This document shows, piece by piece, positions 17,010 through 25,646 of a stretch of 64,000 nt of DNA (positions are counted from its first letter, which is position 1; each line of letters begins with the position of its first letter). Under the pieces are notes generated by a model. That model ran no database searches, was not told the DNA's origin, and worked only from the letters and a program-made list of their open reading frames with translations. The position numbers and the translations under genes are program-made. The DNA is from Methylovirgula sp. (GTDB lineage: Bacteria; Pseudomonadota; Alphaproteobacteria; Rhizobiales; Beijerinckiaceae), in assembly GCF_037200945.1 (NCBI RefSeq), contig NZ_JBBCGP010000001.1, positions 496,001 to 560,000 on the forward strand. The letters are read 5' to 3'.

Positions 17010-17519
17010 ATGCAGACATTCCGCAGTTTCGCCACCGCGCTCATTGCGCTTGCCGCCCTGCCCGCTAGCCTGCCCGTTTTGGCCGCGGAGCCAACGGGCT
17101 GCGACCATTTCAAATGGCCGCTCGACCATGAGAAGACGCTGCTCGCCACGCCCGCGCCGATTGCGACGGGCGACGCAGGGAAACTCGGAAACGGCGAGAA
17201 TTTGAAACTCGTCCCGCAAGCCAATGCGAAGCTGCCGCAGGAGCCGTCCCGACCGCCGAAGTTTCCCGATTCCTATGCCGGCTTCGTCACCCTGCCCGCG
17301 CCGGCGAGCGCTGGGTCGTATCGGGTCACCATCGCGCATGGCGCATGGATCGACGTCGTTCAGGATGGGCATGTTCTCAAATCGACCGACCACACCGGTG
17401 CGATCGGCTGCGACGGCCTCGCCAAGAGTGTCAAGTTCGACCTCGCCGCGACGCCCTTTACCGTCGAAATCAGCAGCAGCACGGAACCTTCTGTGACGCT
17501 CGTCGTCACGCCCAATTAG
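17010..17519 (+). CDS. Secreted protein of unknown function
   Basis: 169 residues with a signal peptide (MQTFRSFATALIALAALPASLPVLAA). The mature part has two Cys (CDHFKWPLD and GAIGCDGLAKSVKFDL), probably a disulfide, and a beta-rich pattern with SYRVTIAHGAWIDVVQDG. It resembles uncharacterised periplasmic proteins of Rhizobiales. No function can be assigned. Confidence 0.65.
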   Translation: MQTFRSFATALIALAALPASLPVLAAEPTGCDHFKWPLDHEKTLLATPAPIATGDAGKLGNGENLKLVPQANAKLPQEPSRPPKFPDSYAGFVTLPAPASAGSYRVTIAHGAWIDVVQDGHVLKSTDHTGAIGCDGLAKSVKFDLAATPFTVEISSSTEPSVTLVVTPN

Positions 17520-17583
17520 AGTCCGGCGCGAACTTGTGCGTCGCAAAATCCCGGCTAGGCTTGCCTCTTTTCAGGAGGCAGCC

Positions 17584-17913
17584 ATGTCCAATCCTTTTCA
17601 GGTTTCGCTCGCGCCGCAGCAGCTTTGGCAAGCCATCAATCCGTGGACCTTCAATCAGGACGGCGCACAGCTCGGTTTGATCAACATCGATCTGGGGCAG
17701 ACGCCGAACCCCCAGGCTGAGCGCAGTATTCTCGGCAACGTCGGCAGCTACGGGCGGCAGATCGGCCGGATCGGCGATGCGCTTGAGGTCATCCTCGATC
17801 ACCTCAAGCTCAAGGATCTCATGCCCGCTGAGAAGGATGCGATTGAGATTTTGCGCGGCCAGCTCGCGCAGGTCCGTCAAGTGAAGGCCCGCATCGAAGC
17901 GAAGAGCAGCTAA
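17584..17913 (+). CDS. Unknown 109-residue protein
   Basis: Start at 17584 with AGGAGG 6 bases upstream. The N-terminal half is polar (QQLWQAINPWTFNQDG) and the C-terminal half is helical (LEVILDHLKLKDLMPAEKDAIEILRGQLAQV). No signal peptide. No family recognised. Its stop overlaps by 4 bases the stop of the convergent M48 protease gene. Confidence 0.6.
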   Translation: MSNPFQVSLAPQQLWQAINPWTFNQDGAQLGLINIDLGQTPNPQAERSILGNVGSYGRQIGRIGDALEVILDHLKLKDLMPAEKDAIEILRGQLAQVRQVKARIEAKSS

Positions 17914-19139
17914 CCTTGGAGATGCGCAATCCGCTCCGGCACCGGCGGATGCGAATAATTGAACAGCGTGTAGAGCCGATCCGGCGTCAGCGTCGCGAGA
18001 TTGTCGCGCGTGAGTTTGGTCAGTGCCGAGATCATGGGCGCTGACCCAACCATCGATTTGGCGAAGGCATCGGCCTGGAATTCGGCCCGGCGCGACAGGA
18101 AATTCGTGAGCGGCGCGAGGAGACTCGAGAACGGCCCGATCGCCGTCATCACGATCATCAGCACGAGGCTCGGATCATTGGGCAGATGAAACGCGGCAGG
18201 CAGCGTCCCCGCCGCGAACGCCCAATGCAGGACGGCGAAGACGATCAGCGCCAAAACCGCACTCTCGCCGATCTTCTGCACCACATGGCCGAATTTATAA
18301 TGGCCGAGTTCATGCGCGAGGACGGACAAAATCTCGTCGTTCGTGTGCTTCTCAAGCAGCGTGTCGAAAAAGACGATGCGCTTGGCGCGGCCGAAACCGG
18401 AAAAATATGCGTTGCCATGCGCCGAGCGCTTCGAGGCATCCATGACGAAGAGGCCATTCGACTCGAAACCGCATTTGGCGAGCAGCGTCTCGATACCTGC
18501 CTTCATCGGGCCATCGGCCATGGGCGTGAATTTGTTGAACAGCGGCGCGATGAAAGCCGGATAGATGACGATCATCGCCACCATGATGATCATCAGTGCG
18601 GCCCAGGCGAAAATCCACCACAGGTTCGGCAGCGCGTGCAAAAGCGCGAACAGCCCATAAAGCAGCGGCACGCCAAGAACGAGTTGCAGCGCCGCCGCCT
18701 TGACCTGATCGAGCGCGAACATCGCCGGTGTCGTGCGATTGAAGCCGAATTGCGCTTCAAGACGGAAAGTCTTGTAGATCGAGAACGGTAGCGTCAGCAG
18801 ATAGGAAATCGCCGTGACGAGGACGATGGTCGCGACGCTGCGCGTCAACCCCGCCGGAATATGAGCGGCGACAAAATTGAAGACCGGCCGCAGTAGGAAG
18901 GCGAGCCAGACGATCGCGAGGTCGGCATCATAGATCGTCTCGATGACCGTGAGCTTTGTCCGCGCCAAAGTGTAATCGGCGGCACGCTGATGCTCCTCCA
19001 GCGTGACCGTGGCGTCGAAGGCGCGCGGCACCCTGCTGCGATGGGCGCGGACCGCTGCCGCCTGACGCAGGTCGAGATAGACGCTCAGGAAGCCAGAGAG
19101 GATGATGGCGGCGAAGATCACAAGGGCGATGGCTGTCAT
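17910..19139 (-). CDS. M48-family Ste24-type membrane metalloprotease
   Basis: 409 residues with several membrane segments. HELGH (276-280) provides the two zinc-binding His and the catalytic Glu, and RRAEFQADAFA near residue 350 gives the third ligand. The N-terminal helical region matches CAAX prenyl protease 1 (Ste24) type M48 enzymes rather than the shorter HtpX. In bacteria such enzymes probably act in membrane-protein quality control. Upstream is the CLC gene on the same strand, 40 bases away. Confidence 0.88.
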   Translation of the reverse strand: MTAIALVIFAAIILSGFLSVYLDLRQAAAVRAHRSRVPRAFDATVTLEEHQRAADYTLARTKLTVIETIYDADLAIVWLAFLLRPVFNFVAAHIPAGLTRSVATIVLVTAISYLLTLPFSIYKTFRLEAQFGFNRTTPAMFALDQVKAAALQLVLGVPLLYGLFALLHALPNLWWIFAWAALMIIMVAMIVIYPAFIAPLFNKFTPMADGPMKAGIETLLAKCGFESNGLFVMDASKRSAHGNAYFSGFGRAKRIVFFDTLLEKHTNDEILSVLAHELGHYKFGHVVQKIGESAVLALIVFAVLHWAFAAGTLPAAFHLPNDPSLVLMIVMTAIGPFSSLLAPLTNFLSRRAEFQADAFAKSMVGSAPMISALTKLTRDNLATLTPDRLYTLFNYSHPPVPERIAHLQG

Positions 19140-19179
19140 GCGGCCTATTTAGGCGATTTCAAGCCAAGATGCGAGGCCG

Positions 19180-21000
19180 CTAATTGGGGCGCGCCTCAGC
19201 GGCCGAGGGCGCCCGGCTCCCGAAAAACGTCGTCTTTTGCGCTTCCGCAGTCCGATGTTTCGCGCGCATCTGCGTGATGTCCTTCCAGCCGATATAGCCG
19301 ACCAAAGTCTGATCTTCGCGCGAGACGACGGCGAGATGGCTGAGGCCACTATCGCTCAAGCGTTCGGCAGCGTGTTCGACATATTCGTCGGGATAGACGA
19401 GTGGAAGATCAGCTCCTGCAAGCAAATCCTGCAACATCGTCTTGCGATGCCGCCCGCCGCGACGCCAACGCAATACGGATGGCGGATCGACGATACCGAG
19501 GACGTGATTGTCGGCATCGACGACAGGAAAGGTGGGGTGCGCGGTCGTCGACGCGGTGAGAAACCGCGCAACTTCATGCAAACTCATTGTCGCTGGCACC
19601 GACTCGACTGCAATCGTCATGACATCGCGGATGCGCGTCAATACGAAGGAATCGATATTGTATTCGCAGACGATATGATGGCCGCGGCGGGTGATCTTCT
19701 CGGTGAGGATCGATCGCCGCATCGCCAGGACGGTGACGGCATAAGCCGTTGCGCTCGCGGTGAGCAACGGCAGCAAGGTCTCCATGTTGCCGGTGACTTC
19801 CGCGGCAAAGAAAGTTGCCGTCAGCGGCACACGCATCGCGCCGCTCATCGCCGCCGCCATGCCGAGCAGCGCCAGCAAGCCCGGCGACTCGGCCGGCAGA
19901 ATCCCCGCTATTGCCGCACCCGCCGCGCCGCCGATGATAAACAACGGCGCAAGAACGCCGCCTGACGTGCCGGAACCAAGCGCGGTCGACCAGATGATCG
20001 CTTTGACGATCAACAGAAGTAGCACGGTCTTCAGCACAAGCTGGCCGCTGAGCATCTGCGCAATGTTTTCATAACCGACACCGAGCGCGCGCGGCTCGAT
20101 CAGCCCGCCGAGACCGACGACGAGGCCACCCAGCATCGGCCACCACATCCAGTGGATGGGCAGCTTGGAGAAAAGGTCCTCCCAGCCGTAGACCATTTGG
20201 GAGAGGGCGCAGGCGAGCAGCCCAACCACCGCGCCGACAAGGACCCACGATGCCAATCCGGCGAGCGAAATCGCGACATGGCCGGTGAAGGGAAAGAGCG
20301 GGCTTGGCATATGCAATGCCGTCCGCGCGACGGCCGCCGTCACGGCCGCGACTGCGACCGGAATGAAACTGCGCGGCCGCCACTCGAAGAGAAGCAGCTC
20401 GACGCCGAGCATCACGGCGGCGATCGGCGTGCCGAAGACGGTCGTCATGCCCGCCGCAGCGCCACTCACTAGAAGCGTCTTGCGCTCGGCATCGTTGACC
20501 GGGAGCATTTGCGCGATGAGCGAGCCGATGGCGCCGCCCGTCATAATGATGGGGCCTTCCGCGCCAAACGGGCCGCCCGTGCCGATGGCAATCGCCGACG
20601 ACAACGGCTTCAAGATCGCGACCTTTGGCGAAAGCCGTGACCGGCCGAGCAGGATGGCTTCGATCGCTTCGGGAATGCCGTGGCCGCGAATCTTTTCACT
20701 CCCATAGCGTGCCATCAGTCCGACGATGAACGCGCCGACGACGGGGATGAGCACGGAGGTCGGGCCGAGGTGCAACGATTGAAGCTGCAAAGACGCGAAG
20801 CTGAATTCATGGAAATAGGCGATATTCGTCGCCAATTGGATGAGCTTGAGCAATGCGAGCCCCGCCGCGACGCTCGCAAGCGCCACGGGGATAGCGAGCG
20901 CCGCGATCACGAGCACGCGCGGACTGGCGGAAAAATCGGAAAGCGCATGATCGCTTTTCGGCGGCCGCGGCGAATTGTGCTTGATGTTGGCTGGCTCCAT
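19180..21000 (-). CDS. CLC-type chloride channel/transporter with CBS pair
   Basis: 606 residues. Ion-pathway motifs are GHGIPE (106-111, where CLC-ec1 has GSGIP), GGPFGAEGP with gating Glu148, and GTSGGVLAPLF. Two C-terminal CBS domains (about 455-575) probably bind adenine nucleotides and regulate transport. Retention of the gating Glu is compatible with a Cl-/H+ exchanger. The gene is divergent from a MarR regulator, and a palindrome between them suggests direct control. Confidence 0.9.
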   Translation of the reverse strand: MEPANIKHNSPRPPKSDHALSDFSASPRVLVIAALAIPVALASVAAGLALLKLIQLATNIAYFHEFSFASLQLQSLHLGPTSVLIPVVGAFIVGLMARYGSEKIRGHGIPEAIEAILLGRSRLSPKVAILKPLSSAIAIGTGGPFGAEGPIIMTGGAIGSLIAQMLPVNDAERKTLLVSGAAAGMTTVFGTPIAAVMLGVELLLFEWRPRSFIPVAVAAVTAAVARTALHMPSPLFPFTGHVAISLAGLASWVLVGAVVGLLACALSQMVYGWEDLFSKLPIHWMWWPMLGGLVVGLGGLIEPRALGVGYENIAQMLSGQLVLKTVLLLLIVKAIIWSTALGSGTSGGVLAPLFIIGGAAGAAIAGILPAESPGLLALLGMAAAMSGAMRVPLTATFFAAEVTGNMETLLPLLTASATAYAVTVLAMRRSILTEKITRRGHHIVCEYNIDSFVLTRIRDVMTIAVESVPATMSLHEVARFLTASTTAHPTFPVVDADNHVLGIVDPPSVLRWRRGGRHRKTMLQDLLAGADLPLVYPDEYVEHAAERLSDSGLSHLAVVSREDQTLVGYIGWKDITQMRAKHRTAEAQKTTFFGSRAPSAAEARPN

Positions 21001-21034
21001 CGCAGGGGCGGTTGAACCGGAAGGGAAGAATATA

Positions 21035-21049
21035 TATCGTGAGGCGATA
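21035..21049. promoter_or_regulatory. Candidate MarR operator between clc and marR
   Basis: TATCG-N5-CGATA inverted repeat in the 70-base divergent region between the clc and marR start codons, embedded in an AT-rich run (TATATATCG). Position and form suit a MarR dimer that could regulate both genes. Confidence 0.45.
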
Positions 21050-21070
21050 CATTATGTGGGCAGACCAGTC

Positions 21071-21508
21071 ATGACAAGCGGCAAAAAGGCTGATGAAAGG
21101 GATCTGGCGGAACGCCCCTCGCAGGAGGATTACGAGGCTCTGTCGGATTTCCGCTATTCGATCCGGTGCTTTCTCGAATTCAGCGAGAATGCCGCACGCG
21201 ACGCCGGCCTGACGCCGCAGCAGCAGCAGGCCTTGCTGACGGTAAAGGGATTTCCGCCTCAGACGGCGGTAACGATTGGCGATCTGGCCGAGCGGCTACG
21301 CATCCGCCACAACAGCGCGGTCGAGCTGGTTGACCGGCTGGTTGACGCCGGTTTCCTCGTGCGCAGCCCTGACGCCCTCGATAGCCGCCGCGTTCTTCTC
21401 AGCCTCAGCGCCGCGGCGAATAGCGTACTTGCTGGTCTTTCGGCGGTACATCTCGACGAACTTTCGCGCCTGCGGCCCGTCCTGAAAGGCATCTTGCGGC
21501 GGATTTAG
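21071..21508 (+). CDS. MarR-family transcriptional regulator
   Basis: 145 residues from the ATG at 21071; the frame is open further up but that would cross the intergenic region into the clc gene. The winged-helix domain includes LTPQQQQALLTVKGFP, TIGDLAERLRIRHNSAVELVDRLVDAG and the wing VRSPDALDSRRVLLSLS. MarR proteins usually repress their own and a neighbouring gene until a ligand binds. The divergent CLC transporter is the obvious target. Confidence 0.85.
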   Translation: MTSGKKADERDLAERPSQEDYEALSDFRYSIRCFLEFSENAARDAGLTPQQQQALLTVKGFPPQTAVTIGDLAERLRIRHNSAVELVDRLVDAGFLVRSPDALDSRRVLLSLSAAANSVLAGLSAVHLDELSRLRPVLKGILRRI

Positions 21509-21577
21509 CCGTAATTGGCTCAGCCTCTGGCAGGCCGCCCGATTTGTTTATATGTGGGACTGACGTAAGTTAGCGCG

Positions 21578-22882
21578 ATGAAGACAGATATGGACCTCAA
21601 ACTGGTACGCAATGACGCGCCCGCCGATATCGGCGCCGTGATGCTCTCGCTTGGGCAGGCCGCCCGCGAGGCCTCGCACCTGCTCGCCCTTGCACCAGCC
21701 GAGGCCAAGAACAAGGCGCTGCTGGTCGCCGCGCAGGAAATCCGCGCCAAGGCGGCCGACATTCTCGCCGCCAATGCGCGCGACATCGCCGAGGCACACG
21801 CCAAGGCCACCAACGATTCCTTCCTCGAACGGCTGGCGCTCGACGCCAAGCGCATCGAAGGCATGGCCAAGGGGCTAGAAGAGATCGCCGCCCTGCCCGA
21901 TCCTGTCGGGCGCCTTTTGCAGCGGATCGAGCGGCCGAACGGGCTTGTCATCGATCGCGTGGCGACGCCGCTCGGCGTCATCGGCGTCATCTTCGAAAGC
22001 CGGCCCTCGGTCTCGGCTGATGCCGGCGCGCTCTGTCTCAAATCCGGCAATGCCGCGATCCTGCGTGGTGGCTCGGAGAGCTTTCACTCGGTTGCACTGA
22101 TCCACGCCTGCCTGCAGGCCGGCCTCAAAGCCGCTGGCCTGCCCGAGGCGGCGATCACCCTCGTACCGGTCAAGGATCGCGCCGCCGTCGGTGAAATGCT
22201 GACTGGTCTCGGCGGCAATATCGATGTCATCGTGCCACGCGGCGGCCAGAGCCTTGTGGCACGCGTCGAAGAAGAAGCGCGCGTGCCGGTCTTCGCGCAT
22301 CTCGAAGGCCTCGTGCATATCTATGTCGATCGCGACGCCGACCTTACGAAGACGCTCGTCATCCTGCGCAATTCCAAATTGCGGCGCACCAGCGTCTGCG
22401 GCGCGGCCGAAACGCTGCTCGTCGATCGCGCCTGCGCCGCGACGCATCTTGCCCCACTCGTGACGATGCTGCTCGACGCCGGCTGCGCAGTGCGCGGCGA
22501 CGCCACGACGCTCGCCGCCGATCCGCGCGTGACGCCGGCAACCGAAGACGATTGGTCGCGCGAATATCTGGACGCCATCATTTCGGCGCGCGTCGTCGAT
22601 GGTCTCGATGCCGCGCTGGCGCATATCACGCATTACGGCTCGCATCACACCGATTGCATCATCACGGAAAATGCGGCGGCGGCGGAGCGCTTCCTCAAGG
22701 AAGTCGATTCCGCCATCGTCATCCATAACGCGTCAACGCAATTCGCCGACGGCGGCGAGTTCGGCTTCGGCGGCGAGATCGGCATTGCGACGGGGCGTAT
22801 GCACGCGCGCGGCCCCGTCGGCCTCGATCAATTGACGACCTTCAAATACCGCGTCCACGGCAACGGCCAGATTCGAGCCTGA
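21578..22882 (+). CDS. proA: Glutamate-5-semialdehyde dehydrogenase (gamma-glutamyl phosphate reductase)
   Basis: 434 residues. It reduces gamma-glutamyl phosphate with NADPH in proline synthesis, after ProB. The aldehyde-dehydrogenase fold shows FESRPSVSADAG, LKSGNAAILRGGSE and the catalytic cysteine in RRTSVCGAAETLL (Cys274). The C-terminus GRMHARGPVGLDQLTTFKY is typical. It lies 16 kb from proB although the two are normally adjacent. nadD follows after a palindromic repeat. Confidence 0.96.
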   Translation: MKTDMDLKLVRNDAPADIGAVMLSLGQAAREASHLLALAPAEAKNKALLVAAQEIRAKAADILAANARDIAEAHAKATNDSFLERLALDAKRIEGMAKGLEEIAALPDPVGRLLQRIERPNGLVIDRVATPLGVIGVIFESRPSVSADAGALCLKSGNAAILRGGSESFHSVALIHACLQAGLKAAGLPEAAITLVPVKDRAAVGEMLTGLGGNIDVIVPRGGQSLVARVEEEARVPVFAHLEGLVHIYVDRDADLTKTLVILRNSKLRRTSVCGAAETLLVDRACAATHLAPLVTMLLDAGCAVRGDATTLAADPRVTPATEDDWSREYLDAIISARVVDGLDAALAHITHYGSHHTDCIITENAAAAERFLKEVDSAIVIHNASTQFADGGEFGFGGEIGIATGRMHARGPVGLDQLTTFKYRVHGNGQIRA

Positions 22883-22884
22883 AA

Positions 22885-22930
22885 GCATCGGACCGAAAAG
22901 TGCGCAGCGGTTTTCGGATCAATCCGATGC
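22885..22930. repeat. RIME-like extragenic palindrome between proA and nadD
   Basis: Outer stem GCATCGGA (22885-22892)/TCCGATGC (22923-22930) and inner stem CCGAAAA (22893-22899)/TTTTCGG (22911-22917) form one nested hairpin. The CCGAAAA...GGTTTTCGG type is widespread as intergenic palindromes in Rhizobiales. A related stem occurs at 53751-53771. Confidence 0.6.
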
Positions 22931-22997
22931 GATTCAAAAACATGAAGGTGCTGGAACGACTCGATATGAGCGTCCCCAGCTCCAAGACGGCTTGATC

Positions 22998-23591
22998 ATG
23001 TCGGCCATACTGCCGCCGCATGCGCAGGGGCTCAAAATCGGCCTGTTCGGCGGCACTTTCAATCCTGCGCACGAAGGCCACCGTGCCGCGAGCCTGCTCG
23101 CGTTGCGGCGGCTGGGCCTCGATCGCGTCTGGTGGCTGGTCAGCCCCGGCAATCCCCTGAAGGACACACGCGGTCTGCCGCCGCTCGATCAGCGTGTCGC
23201 TGCGGCCGCGAAAGTCGCTCGCGATCCGCGCATCGCCGTCACCGGCTTTGAAGAGACGATCGGCGCGCAGTACACCTATCAAACGATTCTATATTTGAAG
23301 GCGCGCTGTCGCGGCGTGCATTTTGTCTGGATCATGGGCGCCGACAATCTGGCGAGTTTCGAGCGCTGGAAACATTGGCGTACCATCATCGCCAACGTCC
23401 CGATTGCGATCATCGACCGTCCCGGCTCGACACTTTCAGCCACGCACGCACGGCCAGCCCAGATACTGAGTCGCTATCGTCACGGCGAAAGCGACGGTTT
23501 GATCTTTCCGCTCACACCGCCGCCGGCCATGATCTTTCTGCACGGGCCGCGGTCGGAATTGTCATCGACGGCCCTGCGCAGCGAACGCTAG
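22998..23591 (+). CDS. nadD: Nicotinate-nucleotide adenylyltransferase
   Basis: 197 residues from the ATG at 22998. IGLFGGTFNPAHEGH is the nucleotidyltransferase signature with the (H/T)xGH motif, and the C-terminal SSTALRSER replaces the usual ISSTxIR. It adenylates nicotinate mononucleotide in NAD synthesis. In most Rhizobiales rsfS follows directly; here a 21-kb block intervenes. The end overlaps the convergent dienelactone hydrolase by 4 bases. Confidence 0.95.
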   Translation: MSAILPPHAQGLKIGLFGGTFNPAHEGHRAASLLALRRLGLDRVWWLVSPGNPLKDTRGLPPLDQRVAAAAKVARDPRIAVTGFEETIGAQYTYQTILYLKARCRGVHFVWIMGADNLASFERWKHWRTIIANVPIAIIDRPGSTLSATHARPAQILSRYRHGESDGLIFPLTPPPAMIFLHGPRSELSSTALRSER

Positions 23592-24256
23592 ACGATATTC
23601 TTCTCGAAGAATTCGAGCGTCCGTTCGCGCGCCAGCTTGGCGCTCTCCGGCTCGTAAGCGCTGCGATCGTTGCAGCTGAAGCCGTGACCGGCGGGATAGA
23701 TATGGATCGTGATGTCGGGGTGCTCGCGACGAATCTTCTCTATATCCGCGAGCGGGATGCTTTTATCCTGATCGCCAAATTGCAGCATGACCGGGCAGCG
23801 CAATTGCGCCTTCGGCAAAGCGGCAATGCCCGAGCCATAATAGCCGACGGCTGCCACCAGACCCTCGACATGCTGGGCTGCAGCGAATGCGAGCGTGCCG
23901 CCCCAGCAATAGCCGACGATGCCGACAGGACCCGAAACGGACGCGGCTTCGACCGCCGCGGCGATATCAGCGAGCGTATCTTCTAATTTGATCTTGGCGC
24001 GAATGGCAACGCCTTTGGCGGCATCGTCGCTGCTATAGCCAATGTCGACGCCCGGCTCGACACGATCGAAGATCGCTGGCGCAATGACATGGTAGCCTTG
24101 TTCCGCGAAATCATCGGCGACGTGGCGGATATGGCTATTCACGCCGAAAATTTCCTGCAGGACGACGAGACCGCCGCGCGTTTCGCCATGCGGCACGGCC
24201 TCATAGGCACCAATCGTCACGCCGTCCTTGGCCGTCAGTTTAATCTGCTTGCCCAT
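23588..24256 (-). CDS. Dienelactone hydrolase family protein
   Basis: 222 residues from the ATG at 24256 (MGKQIKLTAKDG); an upstream ATG at 24271 would overlap folK. The alpha/beta hydrolase has the Cys nucleophile in GYCWGG, the Asp in GDQDKSIP and His in AGHGFSC, the Cys-His-Asp triad of dienelactone hydrolases. These open lactones of aromatic catabolism, but many members are general hydrolases. It is the last gene of the folP-folK unit. Confidence 0.88.
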   Translation of the reverse strand: MGKQIKLTAKDGVTIGAYEAVPHGETRGGLVVLQEIFGVNSHIRHVADDFAEQGYHVIAPAIFDRVEPGVDIGYSSDDAAKGVAIRAKIKLEDTLADIAAAVEAASVSGPVGIVGYCWGGTLAFAAAQHVEGLVAAVGYYGSGIAALPKAQLRCPVMLQFGDQDKSIPLADIEKIRREHPDITIHIYPAGHGFSCNDRSAYEPESAKLARERTLEFFEKNIV

Positions 24257-24258
24257 TA

Positions 24259-24753
24259 TCACGAATCCCATTTTTCGATGTCGTCATGCGCGATCGCCGC
24301 GGCGGCCTCGGCAACCGGACGCCCGCCCAGCACCAGATCAGGCGCAATCTCGGCCAGGGGAACGAGAACGAAGGCGCGGTTGAACAGTTCCTTATGCGGC
24401 AGAACCAGACTATCCGACACAAGCGATTGTGTGCCGTAGAACAAAATATCGATATCGATCAGCCGCGGCCCCCAGCGCACCGTTTTGGTGCGGCCCATCT
24501 CCGCCTCGATGGCCTTGACGGCCGCGAGAAGCCTCTCTGGATCAAGCCCCGTGCGCGCGAGGGCACAGGCATTGGCGAACGGCGCCTGATCCTTATAGCC
24601 CCATGGCGCGGTTCTATAGATCGACGAAATTTTCGTAATTTCGATGACATCGCTTGCCCGCAGCAACCGCAACGCCTCGCGGACATTGCCCGGTGCATCG
24701 CCGATATTGCTGCCAAGCCCAAGGCCGATTTCTACGAAACCGGTCTCGCTCAT
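24259..24753 (-). CDS. folK: HPPK (6-hydroxymethyl-dihydropterin pyrophosphokinase)
   Basis: 164 residues. GLGLGSNIGD opens the enzyme, PFANACALARTGLDP and RWGPRLIDIDILFYG are the conserved substrate and Mg/ATP-binding stretches. It makes the activated pterin used by FolP. The ATG overlaps the folP stop (ATGA, 24750-24753). No folB lies between folP and folK as it often does in Rhizobiales. Confidence 0.95.
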   Translation of the reverse strand: MSETGFVEIGLGLGSNIGDAPGNVREALRLLRASDVIEITKISSIYRTAPWGYKDQAPFANACALARTGLDPERLLAAVKAIEAEMGRTKTVRWGPRLIDIDILFYGTQSLVSDSLVLPHKELFNRAFVLVPLAEIAPDLVLGGRPVAEAAAAIAHDDIEKWDS

Positions 24754-25580
24754 AGCGCGGCTGCCGGGTTGCGTTCGATCGCATCAAACACTTTGAAGGC
24801 CGCGACATGTTCGGCGACGTCGTGGACGCGAAAGATCGAGGCCCCACGCGCCGCGGCAATGATATTCGTGGCGACAGTGCCGATCATGCGCTCATCGACG
24901 GCGGCGCCGAGGATCGGCGCGAACAGGCTTTTGCGCGACACGCCGACGAGCAGCGGCAGGCCGTAATCCTTGAAATGGTCGAGGCGGCGCAACGCGATCA
25001 GATTCTGATCCTTGGTCTTGCCGAAGCCGATGCCGGGATCGAGGATCAGATAATGACGAGGAATTCCGGCTTTTTCCGCCAGTTCGAGCGAGTGATCGAA
25101 AAAGCGCCGCATGTCGCTCAATATATCGAGCGCCGGATCGATGCTTTCGCGATTGTGCATGACGACAGCCGCCGCGCCGCCCTCGGCGACGACATCGGCC
25201 ATCGCCGGATCGCGCTGCAGGCCCCACACATCGTTGACGAGGGCAGCACCCATCTCAATCGCGAGGCGCGCCACCGGGGCTTTCGACGTATCGATCGAGA
25301 CGGGCAATGGGGTCGCCTTCACGATGTCCGCCAGCACCGGCTTGAGCCGCGCGAGCTCTTCCTCGACCGGCACGGGGACATGGCCGGGTCGCGTCGATTC
25401 TGCCCCGACATCGATGATGTCGGCGCCCTCATCGGTCAGCTTTCGCGCATGGGCAATGGCGGCATCGTGCGACTGGAACTTGCCGCCATCGGAAAAGGAA
25501 TCCGGCGTGACGTTGAGAATGCCCATGATCGCCGATCGCGCGGCGATCAGAGCCAGGAATTGATCGCGTTTCTGCTGCAT
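24750..25580 (-). CDS. folP: Dihydropteroate synthase
   Basis: 276 residues. GILNVTPDSFSDGG is the first DHPS signature, GAESTRPG the second, and LILDPGIGFGKT and LVGVSRKS line the pterin pocket. It condenses the pterin pyrophosphate with p-aminobenzoate in folate synthesis. Folate synthesis close to the XoxF locus could help C1 metabolism, but these are ordinary housekeeping genes. Confidence 0.96.
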   Translation of the reverse strand: MQQKRDQFLALIAARSAIMGILNVTPDSFSDGGKFQSHDAAIAHARKLTDEGADIIDVGAESTRPGHVPVPVEEELARLKPVLADIVKATPLPVSIDTSKAPVARLAIEMGAALVNDVWGLQRDPAMADVVAEGGAAAVVMHNRESIDPALDILSDMRRFFDHSLELAEKAGIPRHYLILDPGIGFGKTKDQNLIALRRLDHFKDYGLPLLVGVSRKSLFAPILGAAVDERMIGTVATNIIAAARGASIFRVHDVAEHVAAFKVFDAIERNPAAAL

Positions 25581-25646
25581 TGCCTTTCAATAGACGCGCG
25601 CAGGGCCGGCGTCGAGACGGGCGGCCCTGCGCGATACGCCCGCGCC

